Source: UKL13-3 sp964392775 (lineage in GTDB: Bacteria; Bacteroidota; Bacteroidia; UKL13-3). From it: 64,000 nucleotides of DNA. The DNA lies in NCBI GenBank assembly GCA_964392775.1, contig CAYMRD010000007.1:1-64000 (forward strand). Direction: 5' to 3'. Shown piece after piece: positions 25,776 to 35,246 of the stretch (within the stretch, counting starts at the first letter, position 1; each line of letters starts with the position of its first letter). The notes under the pieces are model-generated. The model saw only the letters and a program-made list of their open reading frames with translations, had not been told where the DNA came from and did no database searches. A program made the translations under genes and the position numbers.

Positions 25776-27376
25776 ATCATATTAAGGTCTATTATCTGTT
25801 CTAAGTCCCAATACGCTCTTAAATTTAAGGTTTCGGAATAATAATACACGCGTTCAGGTTGTATACGTTTCTGGTAATCACCATTATCCCACTTTTGGTT
25901 ACCATTGGTATCACGAATGATTTTGAGCCGGTATTTGCCCGGTATCATGTATGTTAGTGGAATAATAAGTTTCTGATTCACAACAAACTGATGATATACT
26001 CTGGTATCTCCTTCATCAATCAGTTGAATCAGATATGTGAAAGAATCCTTTTTAGGAATAAGCGTTAAGTTAAGATTACTATAATCCTTGATTCCTTTGG
26101 TGATAAAATTTGTTTTATCGTGTTTATTATAGAATCCATAGATATCTGTAATAGCAGAATCTTTGATTTCAAGGTTGTATTTGGTTTTATCTTTTAAAGG
26201 ATAATAAAGCTTTATAAACTCTTTTGTATCACTATAAAACACCTTAAATGGTACAGCTAAGGTATCTTCTTTGAGTATAATACCGGTTGTATCTGTTACG
26301 ATGCTTTTATAAGGTTGATTAAACTGTATGGTGATGGTATCATTTAGTTCGGTTGCTTTTGGTAAGCTGACAGTTAATTTTCCGGATTTAGCTGTTTTTC
26401 CGGATTTAATATTCACCACATACTCAGAATCTGTTTGAATAACAAACGATACACTATCACCCTGTTTCCAATCAGAGCTAATCAGTGTAAAGGTATCTAA
26501 TTGTTCTTTTCCTTTTTTATACCAGCTTACATATTCAATATCTTTTTGTTTGGGTTTGATATTGAGATTAGTAGGCTTATAAACTACAAAAGTATATTTA
26601 CCTGTTTGGGTTGTGAATGTATCAATGAGTTGATTAACCTTATACAGATTGGGTTGAAAACTAAAGAAAGGTTTGAGAGGGATTGTATCAAGTGAACTTA
26701 CCTGTTCAGGATAAAAAGCAATCAATTCATTTTTATCATACTTCAGGTTTTTATTATCATCCTTAAAGGCTACTAATGTAAAGGTTTGAGGAGGAAGGTT
26801 GCGTAGGGAAAAAGATCCATCCTCATAGGTTTTAGTAAAGTATAAAGGCTTGGTTAAATAGATGGTAGAATCCATAAAACTATCTATAGGATATAAACAC
26901 ACTGATAATCCCTTTTCAGGTTTTAAATCAAATGCATTTTTAAGAGTTCCGGTAATCTGTAAAGAATCAATATTGGCTCCGGTAGAAAATACATAAGTAT
27001 AACCCGAAAGTATATTTCCCTCATGATTATCTGCAATACTGTTACCAAAATTGAGGGTATAAGTTGTTTGGGGTTTTAGTGTACCACGCAGGGTAATTAC
27101 CAGGTTTTTACCATACACTTCAAATTGAGGTTTGGTTTCCATAGGAGGAGATATCACCACTTGTTCATCTGCATTTTTGAGTTGAATAAACTCATCAAAT
27201 CTGATGGTTATTTTTTCGGCTGTAAAAAGTACGTTTTGGTTAACCGGTGTTTCTTTTTCAACCTTGGGAGGTGTTGTATCTTTAGCTCCACCTGTAGGTG
27301 CTACAATTTGCGCACAGGCAACAAAGAGTAAGCACAGGCAACCCGCAAACAAATTTCTAAACAGTGTTATATCCAC
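25766..27376 (-). CDS. Ig-like domain lipoprotein conserved in Bacteroidota
   Basis: A 536-residue lipoprotein: leader MDITLFRNLFAGCLCLLFVA with the acylated Cys in VACAQ, then APTGGAKDTTPPKVEKETP. A bacterial Ig-like domain of the SbsA type follows (~35-130: ITIRFDEFIQLKNADEQVVI, GTLKPQTTYTLNFGNSI, YTYVFSTG). The rest is made of carboxypeptidase-regulatory-like and other beta modules. It is a very conserved Bacteroidota envelope protein, usually without assigned function. It starts 5 bases downstream of the methyltransferase gene, so they form an operon. The last three bases overlap a DnaA-box-like sequence. Confidence 0.82.
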   Translation of the reverse strand: MDITLFRNLFAGCLCLLFVACAQIVAPTGGAKDTTPPKVEKETPVNQNVLFTAEKITIRFDEFIQLKNADEQVVISPPMETKPQFEVYGKNLVITLRGTLKPQTTYTLNFGNSIADNHEGNILSGYTYVFSTGANIDSLQITGTLKNAFDLKPEKGLSVCLYPIDSFMDSTIYLTKPLYFTKTYEDGSFSLRNLPPQTFTLVAFKDDNKNLKYDKNELIAFYPEQVSSLDTIPLKPFFSFQPNLYKVNQLIDTFTTQTGKYTFVVYKPTNLNIKPKQKDIEYVSWYKKGKEQLDTFTLISSDWKQGDSVSFVIQTDSEYVVNIKSGKTAKSGKLTVSLPKATELNDTITIQFNQPYKSIVTDTTGIILKEDTLAVPFKVFYSDTKEFIKLYYPLKDKTKYNLEIKDSAITDIYGFYNKHDKTNFITKGIKDYSNLNLTLIPKKDSFTYLIQLIDEGDTRVYHQFVVNQKLIIPLTYMIPGKYRLKIIRDTNGNQKWDNGDYQKRIQPERVYYYSETLNLRAYWDLEQIIDLNMIVD

Positions 27377-27381
27377 TTTTA

Positions 27382-28272
27382 TTAAGCGTTTTGAACAACA
27401 AATAATAAGGTAGAATGATTGTTTTTACCCAATGCATTTACCGTTGATACTGCACCTGATAAGGCTCCACGAACAAACGAAAGGCTGTGTCCTTTATGTA
27501 CTTCACTTCGCATGCTGATATATGGAGCATCAAATAACATAGGCCTTATTGCTACAACTTTTAAGTCGTGTTTCTTCATTAATAAACTGAAACTTTTTTG
27601 ATTGAAATGATAGAGGTGACGCGGAACATCGTATCCATCCCAAAACTCTTTATAAAAGCGGGCATCCCAACTGTCTGAATTTGGAACAGCAATAAACATC
27701 GTACCGTTAGGTTTTAATAACCTTTTGAGTTGTTGCATGCGTTCATTCAATAAATGAACATGCTCCAATACATGCCACTGGGTAATAACATCAAATGAAT
27801 GTGCTTCGAGTGTATCTAGTTTTGATTCGCTTAAAACATTATATCCGAACTTATTTTTAACGTAGTTTATTGCTTCATCACTAATATCTACACCCAATGC
27901 GTCAAAAGCATTATCCATAATGGTTCCGTGCAGGAAATAACCCAATCCACAACCCAAATCCATAAGCTTACCTTTTGGATGGTATTTTTTGATGAGCCTG
28001 AGTTTTTGTTTGATGCTGTAATCCCTCACAACATCATACACCTTGTACATAAAGGAAAAATCCTTTTTGCTTCCTGCATGCGAAACATAGCGGTCGCTTT
28101 GGTAATATGGGCCAATCTCATACCCGGCAGGACGAGGGTTGGTAAATAAAAATGAACACTGTTGGCAACGTTGTAAATCAAACGATTCACCGGTGGCCAC
28201 AAAGTCTTTACAAGTCAGTTCTGTTTTAAGCTGAGTGCTTCCGCAAACAAGGCAGGAGGTAAGGTTTTCCAT
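27382..28272 (-). CDS. Class I SAM-dependent methyltransferase with N-terminal zinc-ribbon-like motif
   Basis: A 296-residue protein. The N-terminus carries two Cys pairs (CLVCGS and CQQCSF) like a zinc ribbon, then TNPRPAGYEIGPYYQSDRYV. The methyltransferase core follows: motif I LMDLGCGLGYFL (~105-116), acidic loop DALGVDIS, and FDVITQWHVLEHV. The order and the LEHVHLL / FYKEFWDGYDVPRHLYHF elements match C-methyltransferase-like proteins of Bacteroidota with unknown substrate. It is cotranscribed with the Ig-like lipoprotein gene and lies 63 bases downstream of mnmG. Confidence 0.85.
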   Translation of the reverse strand: MENLTSCLVCGSTQLKTELTCKDFVATGESFDLQRCQQCSFLFTNPRPAGYEIGPYYQSDRYVSHAGSKKDFSFMYKVYDVVRDYSIKQKLRLIKKYHPKGKLMDLGCGLGYFLHGTIMDNAFDALGVDISDEAINYVKNKFGYNVLSESKLDTLEAHSFDVITQWHVLEHVHLLNERMQQLKRLLKPNGTMFIAVPNSDSWDARFYKEFWDGYDVPRHLYHFNQKSFSLLMKKHDLKVVAIRPMLFDAPYISMRSEVHKGHSLSFVRGALSGAVSTVNALGKNNHSTLLFVVQNA

Positions 28273-28335
28273 TGCAGCAAATAAAGAAAATAATTATGGG
28301 CGAATGCAAAGTTTAAAACGAAACATGTTCACATA

Positions 28336-30201
28336 TTAGCGGCCAAGGTGTATCATGAGTACACTGATATCAGCCGGAGAAATACCACTGATGCGGGAAG
28401 CCTGTCCTAAGGTTGCAGGTTTTTGTTTACTCAATTTCTCACGTGCTTCCAAACTCATGCTTTGAATGGTTCGATAGTCAAAATCGGTATGAATGCGAAT
28501 ATCCTCAAGTCGATTAATCTTATCAGCCATCAGCTTTTCCTTTTCCAGATAACCCTCATATTTCATCAAAATCTCGGCCTGTAAGCGGGTATCTTCATCA
28601 AAATGATCCACCATATTTTGTACGGTTGGCAAATGTGAAATCATATCGTTCAGGGTTACCTGAGGCCGGCTCAATACCATATCCAGTTTATAATTTTGAG
28701 GAATGGAAGAGGTTCCCAATTCTGCCAACATAGGATTGACTTCGGCAGGAGTGATGGATGTTTTTTTGAAAGATTTAACGATTGATTCTGTATCAGATAT
28801 TTTCTTCTGAACAGCATCATACCGTTCTTTGCTGGCCAATCCAAGCTTGTAAGAGCGTTCTGTTAAGCGGATATCGGCATTATCCTGACGGAGCAAAATG
28901 CGGTATTCAGCCCTTGAAGTAAACATACGGTAAGGTTCATCCGTTCCTTTGTTCACCAGATCGTCAATCAGTACACCAATATAAGCTTCCGAGCGGCTCA
29001 AAATAAACGGTTCTTGTTCAATTACATTTTGATGGGCATTAATACCTGCCATCAAACCCTGACAAGCGGCTTCTTCATATCCTGTGGTTCCATTAATCTG
29101 CCCCGCAAAAAACAGGTTCCGAATCAGGTGGGTTTCGAGGGTTAACTTCAATTGGGTAGGCGGGAAATAATCATATTCAATGGCATATCCGGGTCTGAAT
29201 AGTTTAGCCTGCTCAAAACCGGGAATCAATTGAATAGCCTTGTATTGAATATGGTCGGGCAGAGATGTAGAGAATCCATTTACATAAATCTCAACGGTGT
29301 TCCAGCCTTCGGGTTCCACAAAAATCTGATGACGGTCGCGTTCGGCAAACCGGTTTATTTTATCTTCTATCGAGGGGCAATACCTTGGTCCTAACCCCTG
29401 AATACGTCCGGCATACATTGGCGATTCATCGAAACCAGTACGGAGTACATCATGTACTTTATCATTTGTATAGGTTATCCAGCAACAACGTTGGTCTTGT
29501 ACCGGGGTTGTTTCGGGGGAGTAGGAGAATTTACCCGGATTTTCATCTCCTTCCTGACGCTCCATTTTTTCATAGTTGAGCGAACGACCATCAATGCGGG
29601 GAGGAGTTCCTGTTTTCATTCGACCACTTTCAAATCCCAGCTCACGCAATTGCTCGGTTAAACCCGTAGCCGATTTTTCACCAATACGCCCACCACCAAA
29701 TTGTTTCGTACCAATATGAATCAATCCGTTTAAGAAGGTTCCGTTTGTCAATACCACAGCTGTTGATTCAATGCGCTGACCCATTCCGGTCACTACACCT
29801 TTTACGGCCCCATCTTCCACAATTAGTTCGCGCACCATATCCTGCCAAAAATCCACATTCGGAGTTTTCTCCAAACGCTCACGCCATTCAGATGAAAACA
29901 CCATACGGTCGTTTTGGGTTCGGGGACTCCACATGGCTGGTCCTTTTGAAAGATTCAGCATCCTAAACTGAATGGTAGATTTATCGGAAACCAACCCCGA
30001 ATATCCACCCAAGGCATCAATCTCACGCACAATCTGGCCTTTTGCAATTCCACCCATGGCAGGATTACAGCTCATCTGCGCTATTTTATTCATGTCCATT
30101 GTGATGAGTAATACCCTGGAACCAAGGTTTGCAGCGGCAGCAGCGGCCTCGCAACCCGCGTGGCCGGCACCCACAACAATGATATCGTATTTATTAAACA
30201 T
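28336..30201 (-). CDS. mnmG: tRNA uridine-5-carboxymethylaminomethyl modification enzyme MnmG
   Basis: A 621-residue FAD protein of normal length. The N-terminal dinucleotide fold has VVGAGHAGCEAA, then MSCNPAMGGIAKGQIVREID, GGGRIGEKSATGL, MKTGTPPRIDGRS and FFAGQINGTTGYEEAACQGL. The helical C-terminal domain ends with PATLGQASRISGISPADISV. With MnmE it modifies the wobble uridine of several tRNAs; MnmE is not in the window. gidA/mnmG lies near oriC in many bacteria, which supports the origin reading of this region. Confidence 0.97.
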   Translation of the reverse strand: MFNKYDIIVVGAGHAGCEAAAAAANLGSRVLLITMDMNKIAQMSCNPAMGGIAKGQIVREIDALGGYSGLVSDKSTIQFRMLNLSKGPAMWSPRTQNDRMVFSSEWRERLEKTPNVDFWQDMVRELIVEDGAVKGVVTGMGQRIESTAVVLTNGTFLNGLIHIGTKQFGGGRIGEKSATGLTEQLRELGFESGRMKTGTPPRIDGRSLNYEKMERQEGDENPGKFSYSPETTPVQDQRCCWITYTNDKVHDVLRTGFDESPMYAGRIQGLGPRYCPSIEDKINRFAERDRHQIFVEPEGWNTVEIYVNGFSTSLPDHIQYKAIQLIPGFEQAKLFRPGYAIEYDYFPPTQLKLTLETHLIRNLFFAGQINGTTGYEEAACQGLMAGINAHQNVIEQEPFILSRSEAYIGVLIDDLVNKGTDEPYRMFTSRAEYRILLRQDNADIRLTERSYKLGLASKERYDAVQKKISDTESIVKSFKKTSITPAEVNPMLAELGTSSIPQNYKLDMVLSRPQVTLNDMISHLPTVQNMVDHFDEDTRLQAEILMKYEGYLEKEKLMADKINRLEDIRIHTDFDYRTIQSMSLEAREKLSKQKPATLGQASRISGISPADISVLMIHLGR

Positions 30202-30224
30202 TTGATTATCAGATATTTATATTA

Positions 30225-30240
30225 TGTTCCACGTGAAACG
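30225..30240. promoter_or_regulatory. parS: parS-like ParB binding site 1
   Basis: TGTTCCACGTGAAACG matches the parS consensus TGTTTCACGTGAAACA at 14 of 16 positions, including the CACGTG core. It lies in the 44-base gap between mnmG and ybeY, the usual kind of place for a parS site. Confidence 0.65.
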
Positions 30241-30245
30241 TGGAA

Positions 30246-30710
30246 TTACTTACCCAACAAAGATAGGTAATAATCTTCTTTATCCCTCATCAGGCGGGCA
30301 TCTGCGGGTTTCTTGTCCTTGTAGCCGCACAGGTGAAGTACCCCATGAATCAATACCCTCATGAGTTCGTTGGTAAAGGTTTTTCCTTCGGTTTTGGCAT
30401 TATCCCTTACCCGGTCGATACTGATGTAAATATCGCCCGATACGGTTGGGTGATTGCTAAAATCAAAGGTGATGATGTCGGTATAATAATCGTGGTTGAG
30501 GTGCTCTCTGTTTACCCCCAAAAGATATTCGTCCGAACAAAAGTTAAAGGAAAGAGCCCCCGTCTTTTTCTTTTCTTTTCGAATGGTTTGTTGCATCCAT
30601 TCGCGAATAACGGTTTTGTTTCGCAATGAATAGGAGAGGTCAACAAGGTTAAACTCGATGATCTCAGTTAAGAAGGGTGACAAATCCGGTGAATATTTTT
30701 TCGCTGCCAT
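30246..30710 (-). CDS. ybeY: Endoribonuclease YbeY, rRNA maturation
   Basis: A 154-residue metal-dependent RNase. The zinc site motif is intact: LIHGVLHLCGYKDKKPADA, with three ligand His/acid positions, preceded by YYTDIITFDFS and VSGDIYISIDRV. It acts in 16S rRNA 3'-end maturation and ribosome quality control. The only plausible ATG (30710) lies inside the end of the upstream T9SS cargo gene, giving a 47-base overlap and suggesting translational coupling. A downstream alternative TTG at residue 10 would still overlap. Confidence 0.93.
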   Translation of the reverse strand: MAAKKYSPDLSPFLTEIIEFNLVDLSYSLRNKTVIREWMQQTIRKEKKKTGALSFNFCSDEYLLGVNREHLNHDYYTDIITFDFSNHPTVSGDIYISIDRVRDNAKTEGKTFTNELMRVLIHGVLHLCGYKDKKPADARLMRDKEDYYLSLLGK

Positions 30711-32439
30711 TAGTGCTGGTTATATATAGTTTGTAAAAATAAACGCCTTGCATGCAATATACACCATTCGAGTCTTTTCCATCCCACCCTTTTCGAATGC
30801 CATTTATACCGATGAGTCGACCGCCCCACCTATCAAATATTTCCATGCGCGACAGGTCGTAGTCGATATAACTGCCTTCGGGCCTGAAAATTTTGTTGGC
30901 GCCTTCGGGCCTGAAAGCATTAGGTATATAAACCGAAACTTCACCGGTAATACAAACAGTTGTGGAGAAAGAAGAAAGGGGAGATCCATTGATATCCCCG
31001 TCACCTTGAATCCCTTCCACATAATAACATAAACCCACTTCTCCTACTCTTGATGGAAGATCCGAGTCGATATAGGTAGAATCCATTCCGGAAACAGAAT
31101 TAATCAAATTGTAGAAAACCATTCCCGCCTCATCACTTGTTCCCCGGTAGATTTTATATTGATCTACGCCACTGTTCCACGTGAAATATGGATCCCAAAT
31201 CAGCCTGTTTTGATTGTTTGTTGTGTTTACAGAAAGAGTGATATATCTCGAAATATTATCAATCGGGTAGGATTCGTTACACGCATTGTAAGCAATAGCA
31301 CGGTAGTATTTCTGTTGGGTAACGAAAGGAATTTGTAAGTCAAAAAGTCCAGAAGTACGCCCGGGATTTGAGATACTTCCAACCAACGTGTTTGTCTGGG
31401 TTGGACTAATTCCTGTGAAAACATCATATTTAGCACTTTCCTCGGCAGGATTGTAAATGCTGATGAGAATCTGTTCATCTCCCGGTTTTACAACCGAAAC
31501 CAAGGCCAGATAAGAAGAGGATGGTTCGATGCGAAACCGGGTATTGAAAAGAATGCTGTTTGACGAAGAAGTAACATCTCTGTTACCGGATTGAATGGCT
31601 ACCACATAATACGAATATGAAAGGCCCAGTGAAATGGAGTCTACAAATGTACGCAGCGGTGGAAATACGGAATCAGTTAAGACATAGTTTCCCGTTCCTG
31701 TTTTCTTATAGATATAATAGGTTGCAATATCCGACCAGCCGATATAAGGGCTCCAGTTAAGGGTTGCAGTGCGTTTACAGGTGTCAACGTTGTCTTGTAA
31801 ATATATGGTTGTGTGAGGATTAACTCCAAAAACCTTTGAATTTCCGCAACTATCCACCGGGCTTATATCGTATGTAATCGGTTTTTGAGATGGATCACTA
31901 AAGGGATTGTTATCAAAGGTAAGCGTATCTTTTCCGGTGTATACCGGAACATAAATACCGGAGCTGTCTTTGTACAAAATATAGTAAGAGAAGTCGGAGC
32001 TGGTATTAGGATGCCACCCAATCTGAACGGTATTGGTTAACGGATCTACTGTTACAAGGTCGATAAAGGTATTGTTTGGAGGTGTTTCATCCACCACAAC
32101 GGTATCAGAGAGGGTGCTAAAATCGGGCGCACAACTGTCGGTAATTTCAATAAAATAGAACCACTTGGTTGGACTTCCAATTGGGTTTGCGCCCAAATGG
32201 ATGTATTGATCTTGTGTTTTTACAGTGATTGAATCAAGTATAACGAAGGATCCAAAAGGGCCATTTCGGCCCCAAACCTTATATTGGAAATAACCGGTGC
32301 AGGGATCCGCGCTCGGTGTAAAATATAGAATATTGGAGGTTCCGTCTTTGCAAATCCGTCTTAATTGCACAGGCAGATCTGCCCTTACAGGGAGGGAAAA
32401 TAACAAACATAAAACAATCCATACGGAGACCTTTTTCAT
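30664..32439 (-). CDS. T9SS cargo protein with fibronectin III-like modules
   Basis: A 591-residue exported protein: signal peptide (MKKVSVWIVLCLLFSLPVRA), then several ~100-residue fibronectin type III-like modules (for example DQYKIYRGTSDEAGMVFYNL, YYYIYKKTGTGNYVLTD-like segments and RKYYRAIAYNACNES-like endings). The type B sorting domain (~505-591) has VYIPNAFRPEG, MEIFDRWGG, KGWDGKDSNG and GVYFYKLYI. It should be secreted by T9SS and attached to the surface. It shares an operon with the M16 peptidases upstream (1-base gap) and ybeY downstream (overlap). One parS-like site lies inside the gene. Confidence 0.88.
   Translation of the reverse strand: MKKVSVWIVLCLLFSLPVRADLPVQLRRICKDGTSNILYFTPSADPCTGYFQYKVWGRNGPFGSFVILDSITVKTQDQYIHLGANPIGSPTKWFYFIEITDSCAPDFSTLSDTVVVDETPPNNTFIDLVTVDPLTNTVQIGWHPNTSSDFSYYILYKDSSGIYVPVYTGKDTLTFDNNPFSDPSQKPITYDISPVDSCGNSKVFGVNPHTTIYLQDNVDTCKRTATLNWSPYIGWSDIATYYIYKKTGTGNYVLTDSVFPPLRTFVDSISLGLSYSYYVVAIQSGNRDVTSSSNSILFNTRFRIEPSSSYLALVSVVKPGDEQILISIYNPAEESAKYDVFTGISPTQTNTLVGSISNPGRTSGLFDLQIPFVTQQKYYRAIAYNACNESYPIDNISRYITLSVNTTNNQNRLIWDPYFTWNSGVDQYKIYRGTSDEAGMVFYNLINSVSGMDSTYIDSDLPSRVGEVGLCYYVEGIQGDGDINGSPLSSFSTTVCITGEVSVYIPNAFRPEGANKIFRPEGSYIDYDLSRMEIFDRWGGRLIGINGIRKGWDGKDSNGVYCMQGVYFYKLYITSTNGSEKIFTGFVTLLN
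31174..31189. promoter_or_regulatory. parS: parS-like ParB binding site 2
   Basis: TGTTCCACGTGAAATA matches TGTTTCACGTGAAACA at 14 of 16 positions with an intact CACGTG core. It is inside the coding sequence at 30664-32439, which is common for parS. Confidence 0.6.
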
Positions 32440-32440
32440 C

Positions 32441-33718
32441 TTATTTCTTACCTGCCACTACCGTGGTCATTGATTCTTCTGTGAGGTATTGGTTAGCCAA
32501 ATCCTGAAGTTCAGATGCACGGACAGCCTTAATGGTATCAACGAATTTGCTGAAATAATCATATCCGAATCCGAAGTCGATAAGCATTTTGTAACGATCC
32601 ATCAGCGAAAAGGGGCCATCAATACCCCTCAAAAATGATCCCAGCATATAGTTTTTCACCAACAAAAGTTCATCTTCCGGTATAGGATTATTGCGAAGTT
32701 GGGCAAGCTCGTGTTTAATTTCGCTGAGTCCTGTTTCGCGCAAATCATTGTTTATTTCAGTCTCAATATAAAACACACCGGCATCCAAATAAGATTCAAC
32801 CGATGAATGTATTCCATACGTTAGCCCTTTTTCTTCGCGAATATTTCGCATCAAGCGGGAGCCAAAATACCCCCCCAAAGCAAGGTTTAGAACCTGCAAT
32901 TTGGTAAAATCAGGGTGTTTTCTGCTTACCCATCCACGGCCCATTTTGAGGGTGGATTGGACCGCTGTTGGGTTTTCGATGAAGAAGGTGTCGGCCTGCT
33001 GTGGAGTTAAAACAATCTCTCCGGGAGCAGGAAAGTCGTTGGACAAGGCGGCTAAACGCGCTTCTAACACCCCCAAAACAGAATGCTCAATATCACCTGA
33101 AAGCAGGACATGCTTCACACGTCCACGTATATTCCGGGAATAAAACCCGTCTACTGTTTCACGTGAAATATTTTCGTAATCTATCTGATTTACAGGGCTT
33201 CCGTATGCATTTTGCTTTCCAAAAACAGCAGAATAGAAGGCCCGGCTGGCCAAAAAATTATTGCGCTGACTGTTTACCAAAAAACGTTGGATGGCATTTC
33301 GTTTATAGGTGTCGAGTTCTTTTTGAGGAAAGGTGCAGTTGGTGAGAATATCAACTACAAAAGGCAAACACGAATCCAAAAAGCGGGGAAGACAATACAA
33401 GGTCAACAGTGAATCATCTACATTGGTTCGGCTTTGTAAATAGGCTCCAAATGCATCCAGCTCATCGGCCAGTTCTTTGGCTGATAAATTGGTTGTGCCT
33501 TCTGTTAACATCGATCCCGTTGCGGTTGCTTGTCCGGGCGAAGTTTGATTGCGCAAGCCCCCGTTAAACACAAAATCAACCTTTATAACACCGGTATTGG
33601 GTGTATGAATATAATAAACCGGAATCCCGTTTTTGAGTGTAAACTTAGACAGTTCGCGAAGGGATATACCCTGAATACCGGAGCTGTTTGGTGTTATATT
33701 TCGGTTAAGCATTTGCAT
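32441..33718 (-). CDS. M16 family peptidase, apparently non-catalytic partner subunit
   Basis: A 425-residue insulinase-fold protein. Where active M16 peptidases have HxxEH, this one has FVFNGGLRNQTSPGQATATG followed by SMLTEGTTNLSAKELADELD, so the zinc ligands are missing. The later RxxxR-type region is kept (LMRNIREEKGLTYGIHSSVE). It is probably the substrate-holding partner of the active subunit encoded just upstream, as in the paired M16B proteases. The genes overlap by 14 bases (33705-33718); an in-frame ATG two codons later is also possible. A parS-like site lies inside. Confidence 0.9.
   Translation of the reverse strand: MQMLNRNITPNSSGIQGISLRELSKFTLKNGIPVYYIHTPNTGVIKVDFVFNGGLRNQTSPGQATATGSMLTEGTTNLSAKELADELDAFGAYLQSRTNVDDSLLTLYCLPRFLDSCLPFVVDILTNCTFPQKELDTYKRNAIQRFLVNSQRNNFLASRAFYSAVFGKQNAYGSPVNQIDYENISRETVDGFYSRNIRGRVKHVLLSGDIEHSVLGVLEARLAALSNDFPAPGEIVLTPQQADTFFIENPTAVQSTLKMGRGWVSRKHPDFTKLQVLNLALGGYFGSRLMRNIREEKGLTYGIHSSVESYLDAGVFYIETEINNDLRETGLSEIKHELAQLRNNPIPEDELLLVKNYMLGSFLRGIDGPFSLMDRYKMLIDFGFGYDYFSKFVDTIKAVRASELQDLANQYLTEESMTTVVAGKK
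33155..33170. promoter_or_regulatory. parS: parS-like ParB binding site 3
   Basis: TGTTTCACGTGAAATA differs from the parS consensus TGTTTCACGTGAAACA at a single position (15 of 16). It is inside the M16 gene at 32441-33718. Confidence 0.7.
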
Positions 33719-34955
33719 GTTTGGAGGCTAAATAATACAAGGTTGAACAATTACTGGAATCAAAGAGGGTTTTGGCCACACGAAGAACATCTTCAGCTGA
33801 CACCTGCTGGTAGTATTCCGCTTCTTTATTGATAAGCTCAAGATTTTCCAACAAACAGGCATAAGCGAGTTTCATCGCTTTGTTCAACACTCCGATATCG
33901 TTGAACCGGATGGTGGTTTCGGTTTTGTTTTTAACCTTACTCAGTTCATTTTCAGGGATTCCCGAAATAAGCAATCTTTCAATCAACTGATTAACAGCCT
34001 GCTCTGCATCTTTTACCGGAACCCCTTCCGAGAGTTTTCCTTCTATAATAAGCAGGCCGGGTTCTACATCTCCGGTGAGGTAACAATCAATTTCGCTAAA
34101 CAACCCCCGCTCTTTGACAAGCTCCTGATGAAGCCGGGCCGAACGCCCGGAGCCCAATATATCTGAGAGCAAGTCGGTTGCATAATAATCCGGATGGTTT
34201 CGGGCTACGGTATGATAGGATTTAACCAGCAGATGAGCAGGCACATCTGCATAATGCGTTAATACTCTGGGTTCGGTTTGTGCGGGTTCCGGAGCATAAG
34301 ACCTGCGAACAGTTTTTCCTTCGGGAATCGGGGCGAACCATTTGTCGGTTAATTCCTTTGCACGCTGAAGAGTAATGTTTCCGGCAATCACCAAAATGGC
34401 ATTTCCCGGATGATAGAAGTTTCCGAAAAATGCCTTTACCTCATCCAGAGTTGCGTTTTCAATATGTGAAATTTCCTTGCCAATAGTTGGCCAGCTGTAA
34501 GGATGTTCTTTATAGGAGAGCGGCAATAACTTCAACCATACATCGCCATAAGGCGGATTAAAATAGCGCTCCTTAAATTCTTCGATTACCACACTTTTTT
34601 GGTTGTCGAGGGATTCCTGGCTAAAAGCCAAACTTAGCATCCGGTCTGATTCGAGCCAAAACCCGGTTTCAATATTGTGGGCCGGAAGGGTTAAATAATA
34701 GTTGGTGATATCGTGATTGGTGAAAGCGTTGTTTTCGCCTCCGGCCATTTGAAGGGGCGTATCGTATTCGGGAATATTTACCGAACCGCCAAACATGAGG
34801 TGTTCGAACAAATGTGCAAACCCGGTTTGAGTTGGGTCTTCATGTTTGGAGCCCACATTGTATAAAATATTAAGCACGCACAATTGTGTGCTTTCGTCAG
34901 GGTGATGAATCACCTGCAAGCCGTTGGGCAGCCGGAAATGGGTATAAGGAATCAA
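33705..34955 (-). CDS. M16 family zinc peptidase, catalytic subunit
   Basis: A 416-residue protein with the intact HxxEH zinc motif in GFAHLFEHLMFGG (~43-55) and the distal Glu region ESLDNQKSVVIEEFKERYFN. Downstream ILVIAGNITLQRAKELTDKW and SARLHQELVKERGLFSEIDC follow the M16 fold. No signal peptide is visible, so the pair may act in the cytoplasm or be exported by another route. It is the first gene of the minus-strand operon 34955-30246. The bases 34956-35246 between it and the divergent rluB-like gene contain no gene. Confidence 0.92.
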   Translation of the reverse strand: MIPYTHFRLPNGLQVIHHPDESTQLCVLNILYNVGSKHEDPTQTGFAHLFEHLMFGGSVNIPEYDTPLQMAGGENNAFTNHDITNYYLTLPAHNIETGFWLESDRMLSLAFSQESLDNQKSVVIEEFKERYFNPPYGDVWLKLLPLSYKEHPYSWPTIGKEISHIENATLDEVKAFFGNFYHPGNAILVIAGNITLQRAKELTDKWFAPIPEGKTVRRSYAPEPAQTEPRVLTHYADVPAHLLVKSYHTVARNHPDYYATDLLSDILGSGRSARLHQELVKERGLFSEIDCYLTGDVEPGLLIIEGKLSEGVPVKDAEQAVNQLIERLLISGIPENELSKVKNKTETTIRFNDIGVLNKAMKLAYACLLENLELINKEAEYYQQVSAEDVLRVAKTLFDSSNCSTLYYLASKHANA

Positions 34956-35246
34956 ATTGAGGAGGGTTTAAAAGCGTACCAGACAAAAATACCCTTTAAA
35001 TGCGTTTAAATGCGTTGGCCCCTTGTTTTGGAGGGATTACCCTAACCCCTTGGAGATAGTTTATTAGACACTAAAAAAACGGGTCGGCAAATGTGCCCTG
35101 TTTATCAGCGTTTTAAGGCTTTTTGGCAATCTCGGCTATTCACAAACGTTGAAAAGTGTTTCGAAAGAGGAACCGAGGTTAGCCCTTCAAAAAGAAAGGC
35201 TTAGAAGTCGAAATTAAAAGATACCTTTGAGGCCGAATTCAAAAAT

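Noticed and set aside
34956..35246. Alternative oriC in the divergent gap between the M16 and pseudouridine synthase genes
   Set aside because: Gene orientation switches here, but only one weak DnaA-box-like sequence is seen and no AT-rich unwinding stretch, so the 25.4-25.8 kb gap is the better candidate.
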